From Acidocella sp. (lineage in GTDB: Bacteria > Pseudomonadota > Alphaproteobacteria > Acetobacterales > Acetobacteraceae), in contig JAQNCU010000067.1 in the NCBI GenBank assembly GCA_029077775.1, positions 1 to 10,955 of the forward strand: a stretch of DNA of 10,955 nucleotides, written 5' to 3'. Each line of letters opens with the position of its first letter. Within the stretch, counting starts at the first letter, position 1. The position numbers were made by a program, and so were the translations under genes. The notes under the pieces are model-generated. The model was not told the DNA's origin, did not search any database, and saw only the letters and a list, made by a program, of their open reading frames with translations. This document shows positions 7,579 to 10,955 of this stretch, piece by piece.

Positions 7579-7868
7579 CAGAACTGCATGTTCATGATGG
7601 ATTGATAGGCTGTAACGATCTCGTTACGGACAGCCACCGTGGCGTTCCAGGCAATTTCAGCATGGTCGCTTGCCACCAGCGCGCGGCTGAGCGTGGCACC
7701 GGGCTGGCCCGTGGCAAACCCGGTCTCGGCGGTGGCGGCGTTGGCCTGTGTGCTGCTAACATTTTGTAAGGCGTTATTCACCAGATCCATGAAGCCGCCA
7801 GCAGGCGAAGTGGAGGGCAGCGACGCTACGGTCCCCGATGCCCCGACAGGTGACAGAATTCCTAACAT
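7578..7868 (-). CDS. fliE: Flagellar hook-basal body protein FliE
   Basis: FliE joins the MS ring to the proximal rod and is exported early. The 96-residue product is near the usual ~104. The C-terminal signature NEIVTAYQSIMNMQF matches the conserved family ending (RxKxVxAYQEIMxMQ), and FMDLVNNAL near residue 26 matches the conserved Phe in the N-terminal helix. GGAA lies about 9 bases before the ATG, a modest ribosome-binding site. It is the first gene of the minus-strand operon, facing the divergent intergenic region, so the operon promoter is expected just upstream. In many relatives fliE sits directly after flgBC; here it is divergent from them and 2.1 kb away. Confidence 0.93.
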   Translation of the reverse strand: MLGILSPVGASGTVASLPSTSPAGGFMDLVNNALQNVSSTQANAATAETGFATGQPGATLSRALVASDHAEIAWNATVAVRNEIVTAYQSIMNMQF

Positions 7869-8190
7869 TTGATCGTTCCAGTCATCGCTTAAAGTTAAAC
7901 ACTCAATGCTTAAAAATCAGAAAATTTAACGTAAAGGGGCAGAGGCTTGGGGATGGCGTGCTGCATAGGGGGATAGCAAGGGGGAGCTAATGGAAGATTA
8001 AAAAGATGCGCTGAAGGAGGAAAACTTAATTCAACGCGCACGAATAAAGCGATGTTTCGACATTGACCGACAAACAAAAAAAGACACCATGGAAATGGAA
8101 TTTTTATTTTTATACATAACAAATGGGGAGCTGCACTGTTATGGGAGTTTCATATGAACGATTTTCACATATTTTGTTTCAAATCCTGAC
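7869..8190. promoter_or_regulatory. AT-rich divergent intergenic region between fliE and the HEAT-repeat gene
   Basis: This stretch of 322 bases is clearly richer in A/T than the flanking genes and must hold the promoters of the fliE operon (leftward) and probably of the rightward set. Visible elements are four TTAA words at 7889-7929, not spaced as a CtrA box; a strong AAGGAGG at 8014-8020 with no usable start codon at proper distance; and a plausible -10 TATACA at 8111-8116 with no good -35. A tiny ORF occupies its right end (8154-8189). I could not assign a specific sigma-factor promoter. Confidence 0.45.
8154..8189 (+). CDS. Possible 11-residue leader ORF before the HEAT-repeat gene
   Basis: The ORF encodes MNDFHIFCFKS and ends in TGA one base before the ATG of the next gene. 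GGGAG lies 6 bases upstream of its ATG, a better ribosome-binding site than the following gene has. It could couple translation into the downstream gene or be chance. Its length gives no homology signal. Confidence 0.25.
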   Translation: MNDFHIFCFKS

Positions 8191-8718
8191 ATGCCCTTTG
8201 TAACACACAAGCACCACGCGCAGAGCCTGTCTGCGCAGATGAGCGGACATGATACAACGCACGCATGCGCCGCACCTGATGCGGCTTTGCGCGCGGCGAT
8301 GTTTGAAAGCATGTCCGCACCTGGCGCCCAGGCTCCGGCGGAGAGGCTTTCCACTTTATTACAAAGTGAACAGGCGGCCGTGCGCGGCGCTGCCATCGCG
8401 GCCCTTCAACTGATGGGTGAGGACGCACGCGAGGCTGTCGATGCAATATTATCACATCCCGACGTTGACCTGCGGTTATTGGGTGTGGAAGTCATGCGGG
8501 CCTGGCCGACGAGATCGGCGATGCCGCGGCTGGAAAGACTCCTCAACGATGATCAGCATGTGAATGTCTGTCTTGCAGCGCTTGATGTGGCGGCTGTTCT
8601 CGGCGCGCCGGTCTTGCTGCCCGCGATGGGCCGGGTACGAGACCGTTTTTCGGATAACGATATTCTGTGTTTTGCCGAGGAACAGGCCCGCTTTCGTATT
8701 CTGGCCCGTCGAACCTGA
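8191..8718 (+). CDS. HEAT-repeat-like protein of unknown function
   Basis: The product has 175 residues and no signal peptide or membrane helix, so it is probably cytoplasmic. Residues 1-40 are His/Ala-rich and unstructured-looking. From about 52 the sequence reads as short paired helices typical of HEAT or alpha-solenoid repeats: RLSTLLQSEQAAVRGAAIAA (52-71), LSHPDVDLRLLGVEVM (87-102), then MPRLERLLNDDQHVNVCLAA (111-130). Such repeats bind proteins. Position beside a CheY gene and among flagellar genes suggests a motility or chemotaxis accessory role, but that is inference only. No Shine-Dalgarno precedes the ATG at 8191; ATG 8239 is an alternative. The 131 bases after it (to 8849) hold only a weak 5-bp inverted repeat at 8714-8728. 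Confidence 0.75.
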   Translation: MPFVTHKHHAQSLSAQMSGHDTTHACAAPDAALRAAMFESMSAPGAQAPAERLSTLLQSEQAAVRGAAIAALQLMGEDAREAVDAILSHPDVDLRLLGVEVMRAWPTRSAMPRLERLLNDDQHVNVCLAALDVAAVLGAPVLLPAMGRVRDRFSDNDILCFAEEQARFRILARRT

Positions 8719-8849
8719 AAATGTCAGGACAATTGCTGTGATGCCAGGGTGGTATTTCGGCCGGGACATTGATCTTAACTGAGCCTCAATGATTAGTCTG
8801 CCAGGATAGGGAACGCCGACTAAAAATCAGCCGAATGGAGAGTTCTTAA

Positions 8850-9221
8850 ATGCCGATGATCCTCGTTCTCGACGACTCTCCCACAATGGTGATGAGCTTG
8901 TCGCATATCCTGAAAGGAGCCGGGTATGAAGTCGAAACCGGCATGAACGGCCGCGAGGGCATCACCAAGCTCACGGATGGCGCGAAGCCTTCTGTTATAC
9001 TGACCGACCTCAACATGCCTGAGCTGGACGGGATCGGGTTCATAAAGGAAGCGCGGCGCCTTGCCGCTGTGCGCTTCACGCCGATTATTGTGTTGACCAC
9101 CGAATCTGGTGGCCGAAAACGTGACGAGGCACGCGCCGCGGGAGCGTCTGGCTGGCTCACCAAGCCTGCGGAGCCAAACCAGCTTTTGTCTGTGGTCAAA
9201 CAACTCTGCCCTGCTAAATAG
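8850..9221 (+). CDS. cheY: CheY-type single-domain response regulator
   Basis: The 123-residue product is a lone receiver domain with no output domain. When phosphorylated such proteins bind the flagellar switch (FliM/FliN) and alter rotation. The acidic pair is Asp8-Asp9, the phosphorylation site is Asp53 in ILTDLNMPELDG, the switch Thr is Thr83 (VLTTES), and the conserved Lys is Lys105 in TKP. Trp102 stands where E. coli CheY has Tyr106. A GGAG at 8837-8840 lies 9 bases before the ATG. The next gene, a possible phosphatase, starts 10 bases after the stop, so the two are probably cotranscribed. CheY function is likely from the flagellar setting, though single-domain regulators with other roles exist; which kinase feeds it is not shown. 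Confidence 0.9.
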   Translation: MPMILVLDDSPTMVMSLSHILKGAGYEVETGMNGREGITKLTDGAKPSVILTDLNMPELDGIGFIKEARRLAAVRFTPIIVLTTESGGRKRDEARAAGASGWLTKPAEPNQLLSVVKQLCPAK

Positions 9222-9231
9222 TGGAGATTAG

Positions 9232-9681
9232 ATGATGAGTGCCACGAGAGATGCTGATGAACGGATTGTCTGTGCAATTTTAGCCGAGCAGGTCGCCGCT
9301 CTTCGCGACCGAATGGATGGTGGGGCGAGCTTTGAGCTGCTTTGGCGCACCACGGCGCTGCTCTCCTGGGTGTCTGGATTGTTGAATGACCTATCCAAAA
9401 ACAGCCATAATATAAATCCTGTACTGGTGCGCGAGAATATCGAGGCAATCGCGAAGATTGCTGAAATTCGTCATGGGCTTGATGAACTCGCGTTCTCGCA
9501 GGCGCAGAAGCAGGATTTCGCCAGGCAAATCGCTGATTGTGTCGTGACGGCGTTAGAGCGTATGTCTGTTGCTGAAATGCAAGGACACGACGAATTTTCT
9601 CTCGACGATTTATCAAAGCTTTATGTCAGCGACGATCAGCGCCGTCTGCATGAGAGCGTGTTGCGTCGTATTGGGACCTGA
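9232..9681 (+). CDS. Small helical protein downstream of cheY; candidate divergent CheZ-like phosphatase
   Basis: The 149-residue product is predicted mostly helical by eye, soluble and without a signal peptide. Residues 88-111 read FSQAQKQDFARQ then IADCVVTALERM. This resembles the active helix of CheZ (AQDFQDLTGQ then VIKRMM), in which an Asp and a Gln four residues later remove phosphate from CheY; the counterparts here would be Asp95 and Gln99. The protein is shorter than enteric CheZ (214), and a C-terminal CheY-binding tail is not obvious, although the last ~30 residues (from about 118) are charged. It follows cheY by 10 bases with GGAGA before the start. ATG 9232 and 9235 are both possible. 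The assignment rests on one short motif plus context; a conserved hypothetical protein is the alternative. Confidence 0.7.
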   Translation: MMSATRDADERIVCAILAEQVAALRDRMDGGASFELLWRTTALLSWVSGLLNDLSKNSHNINPVLVRENIEAIAKIAEIRHGLDELAFSQAQKQDFARQIADCVVTALERMSVAEMQGHDEFSLDDLSKLYVSDDQRRLHESVLRRIGT

Positions 9682-9762
9682 ACCGATGGCTCCGATGTCG
9701 GTTGTGAGGACGACGTCGACACCAGCCGGCGGTTGTTTCCTGAGGATACTAAACTTACAAAT

Positions 9763-9779
9763 ATCCGCTTTTAGCGGAT
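9763..9779 (+). terminator. Perfect 7-bp hairpin, possible weak terminator
   Basis: ATCCGCT, loop TTT, AGCGGAT. It lies 82 bases after the stop of the cheY-downstream gene. The T-run that follows is broken (TGTTTGATGTTTTT), so intrinsic termination is uncertain. A protein-binding palindrome is the alternative. Confidence 0.4.
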
Positions 9780-9801
9780 CATAATGTTTGATGTTTTTGA
9801 G

Positions 9802-9834
9802 CCGCCTTTGGGGACCTATGGTCCCTGAGGGCGG
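9802..9834. repeat. Imperfect hairpin with perfect GGGACC/GGTCCC core
   Basis: The core is GGGACC, loop TAT, GGTCCC (9811-9825). The outer arms CCGCCT (9802-9807) and AGGGCGG (9828-9834) pair with one bulged G. No T-run follows. It could be an mRNA structure, part of a termination region or an operator. Confidence 0.45.
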
Positions 9835-9856
9835 GTTATGCCATGCATCTCAGGTT

Positions 9857-9887
9857 TTGATGGTAAGATATAACAAAAAGATATGAT
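9857..9887 (+). promoter_or_regulatory. Possible sigma70-type promoter for flgBC
   Basis: TTGATG (-35, four of six bases) and TATGAT (-10, five of six) are separated by 19 bases, longer than ideal. It lies about 100 bases upstream of the flgB start. This is weak evidence from motif matching only; no sigma28 or sigma54 site was seen. Confidence 0.25.
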
Positions 9888-9984
9888 TTGGCGCTGTGTG
9901 AATTTGGGTTCTGGTTGTGCTCAGATTTACGGTTATTTAAGTTTGGTCTGCTAATTGTTCAAAAGAAACCAAAAGGTGGTGGAC

Positions 9985-10344
9985 ATGCAGATTGGATTTC
10001 TGAATTTATATGGCGGTATCCTTGAGGTACGAGACGCGCGCGCAAGCTTGATCGCGAATAACATCGCGAACGCTGACACGCCGAATTATAAAGCCGTGGA
10101 TTTGCCGTTCGATGCCGCACTCGCGGCGCAGCTTGGGGGCACGCCAGATCGTGGGTCTGCCGCGGGTCAGGTACAATATCGCGCGGATGGCACTGTGGGG
10201 CTGAATGGCAACGACGTGTCGCTCGATTCTGAGCGCGTGGAAGCGGCGGCGAACGGTGAGGAGATCCAGGGGGCGGCGACATTTTTGCATCAATCGACGG
10301 CCGATCTGCTGACCGCGCTCAGGCCGAATCCGGGGGGAATTTAA
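9985..10344 (+). CDS. flgB: Flagellar proximal rod protein FlgB
   Basis: FlgB is an early-exported proximal rod subunit. The product has 119 residues, slightly shorter than the usual ~135. The rod/hook family N-terminal motif is at 22-38 (LIANNIANADTPNYKAVD; consensus xxNIANxxTPxYK), followed by the short linker and the C-terminal helix that coils with the N-terminal one in the assembled rod (from about ERVEAAANGEE). I chose the ATG at 9985 because AAGGTGG stands just upstream; a TTG at 9955 in the same frame would add ten residues that do not look like FlgB. The stop is directly followed by the flgC ATG (TAAATG). Confidence 0.95.
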   Translation: MQIGFLNLYGGILEVRDARASLIANNIANADTPNYKAVDLPFDAALAAQLGGTPDRGSAAGQVQYRADGTVGLNGNDVSLDSERVEAAANGEEIQGAATFLHQSTADLLTALRPNPGGI

Positions 10345-10782
10345 ATGAGCAGCGGTGATATTTTCAGCATTGTCGGCAGCGCGCTGGATGCGCAGAACGC
10401 GCGCATGGGGGCCATTGCCTCGAACCTTGCCAACGTGAATTCGATAGCGCCACCGGGCGGGCTTCCGTACCGCGCGCATGAGGTGGTTTTTGAGGCCGCA
10501 CCTGTCGCGGGCGGCGGCGCGAATGCCGCCGGACCGGGAAGCCCCGATCTTGGTGTGAATGTCGTGGAGACCGTGCAGAGCAATGCCGCACCGGTGCGAA
10601 CCTATGATCCGGGTAATCCGAACGCCGATGCGCAAGGCTATGTCACCGAATCAAACGTCTCGCAGGTCGGCCAGATGGTCGATTTGATCGACAGTTCGAC
10701 CAGCTATGCAGCCTCGATCGCGATGCTGGAACAGGCGAGCCGGATTGATCAGCAATTACTCTCCAGCTTTCAGGTGGCATGA
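10345..10782 (+). CDS. flgC: Flagellar proximal rod protein FlgC
   Basis: FlgC is a proximal rod subunit built onto FlgB. The product has 145 residues (E. coli 134). The N-terminal rod motif is at 22-33 (GAIASNLANVNS), and the C-terminal part has the family block NADAQGYVTESNVSQVGQMV followed by the closing helix with SYAASIAMLEQ. A small Gly/Ala-rich insertion at about 52-65 explains the extra length. It starts immediately after the flgB stop, with a GGGGGGA ribosome-binding site inside the end of flgB. Its stop overlaps the next ATG. Confidence 0.95.
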   Translation: MSSGDIFSIVGSALDAQNARMGAIASNLANVNSIAPPGGLPYRAHEVVFEAAPVAGGGANAAGPGSPDLGVNVVETVQSNAAPVRTYDPGNPNADAQGYVTESNVSQVGQMVDLIDSSTSYAASIAMLEQASRIDQQLLSSFQVA

Positions 10783-10955
10783 TGACAAATCTCAGCGTAT
10801 CCAGCCCCGCGACGGCGAATGCTGTCGCGGCCTCGACAACAGCCAGCGCACCGCCATCGCCAACGCGCTCTGACGCGCCGGGCGGGTGTCCTGCTGCCGC
10901 TGTCCTATTCCCGCCCGCTGCCTTATGTTGCGGTCTGGGGGCTTCCCTGTCGCAG
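10782..10955 (+). CDS. Start of a gene in the flgD position (partial, identity uncertain)
   Basis: An ATG at 10782 (or the adjacent one at 10779) overlaps the flgC stop and opens a frame to the right edge (58 codons). The first ~28 residues (MTNLSVSSPATANAV, then Ala/Ser/Thr-rich) suit the disordered N-terminus of a hook-cap scaffold FlgD, which commonly follows flgC. The rest (TRSDAPGGCPAAAVLFPPAA then LCCG) lacks the expected FLKLL-QLKNQDP block and has an odd CysCys. The gene may be divergent, frameshifted, interrupted or simply cut before the conserved block. Confidence 0.45.
   Translation, partial: MTNLSVSSPATANAVAASTTASAPPSPTRSDAPGGCPAAAVLFPPAALCCGLGASLSQ

Larger units (their letters stand above)
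9682..9984. other. Intergenic region before flgB with two hairpins
   Basis: These 303 bases contain no supportable gene. From left to right they hold a perfect 7-bp inverted repeat (9763-9779), a longer imperfect inverted repeat (9802-9834), an AT-rich segment with a possible promoter (9857-9887) and the flgB ribosome-binding site (AAGG at 9973-9976). Small ORFs at 9784, 9838 and 9883 lack ribosome-binding sites. Confidence 0.6.

Noticed and set aside
7889..7929. CtrA-type binding site (TTAA-N7-TTAA)
   Set aside because: TTAA spacings are 2, 11 and 12 bases, none of them 7.
7910..8122. 70-codon minus-strand ORF in the divergent intergenic region
   Set aside because: No ribosome-binding site, odd Pro/Phe/Leu-rich composition and no family resemblance; it lies in AT-rich DNA where the fliE promoter is expected.
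8002..8157. Open frame following AAGGAGG at 8014-8020
   Set aside because: No ATG, GTG or TTG within usable distance of the Shine-Dalgarno; the only in-frame ATG (8089) lacks a site of its own.
8714..8728. Terminator after the HEAT-repeat gene
   Set aside because: Only a 5-bp stem with a 5-base loop, overlapping the stop codon and without a T-run.
9784..9828. 14-codon ORF between the hairpins
   Set aside because: It overlaps the GGGACC hairpin, has no ribosome-binding site and is too short to support.
9943..9961. Sigma54 promoter upstream of flgB (TTGGTCT...TTGTT)
   Set aside because: The essential GC at -12 is GT and the TGGCAC half matches only at TGG.
9955..9984. TTG start for flgB ten codons upstream
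   Set aside because: AAGGTGG is placed for the ATG at 9985, and the added residues do not match FlgB.

Overview
The window is a flagellar and chemotaxis locus from a GC-rich Gram-negative bacterium. Protein style (Ala-rich, short basal-body proteins, a FliK with a long Pro/Ala-rich middle) and GC content suggest an alphaproteobacterium, perhaps Rhodospirillales/Acetobacteraceae. That placement is an inference with low confidence. No phage, transposon, CRISPR or RNA gene was recognised.

Layout. Positions 1-7868 on the minus strand form one tightly packed operon read right to left: fliE, fliF, fliG, fliK, a fused fliM-fliN, fliQ and flhA, with flhA running off the left edge. Every junction between neighbouring genes overlaps by 1, 4 or 8 bases, so the chain is probably translationally coupled. 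The products build the rod/MS-ring junction (FliE), MS ring (FliF), rotor/switch (FliG, FliM, FliN), hook-length control (FliK) and part of the type III export gate (FliQ, FlhA). FliH, FliI, FliJ, FliP, FliR and FlhB are not in the window.

A 322-base AT-rich divergent intergenic region (7869-8190) separates this operon from a plus-strand set: a HEAT-repeat-like protein (8191-8718), a single-domain CheY-type response regulator (8850-9221) and a small helical protein just downstream of it (9232-9681) that carries a DxxxQ motif resembling the CheZ active site. After a second 303-base intergenic region with two hairpins (9682-9984) come the rod genes flgB and flgC and the start of a gene in the flgD position, cut by the right edge.

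Most notable is the fliM-fliN reading frame. It is one uninterrupted 444-residue ORF joining a FliM-like protein to a complete FliN domain. Exactly where a separate fliN would begin there is an in-frame ATG with a good Shine-Dalgarno sequence. This could give both a FliM-FliN fusion and free FliN, much as SctQ genes of injectisomes produce a long and a short form. Second is the candidate divergent CheZ beside CheY. Third, the last ~90 bases, where FlgD sequence is expected, do not look like FlgD in any frame.
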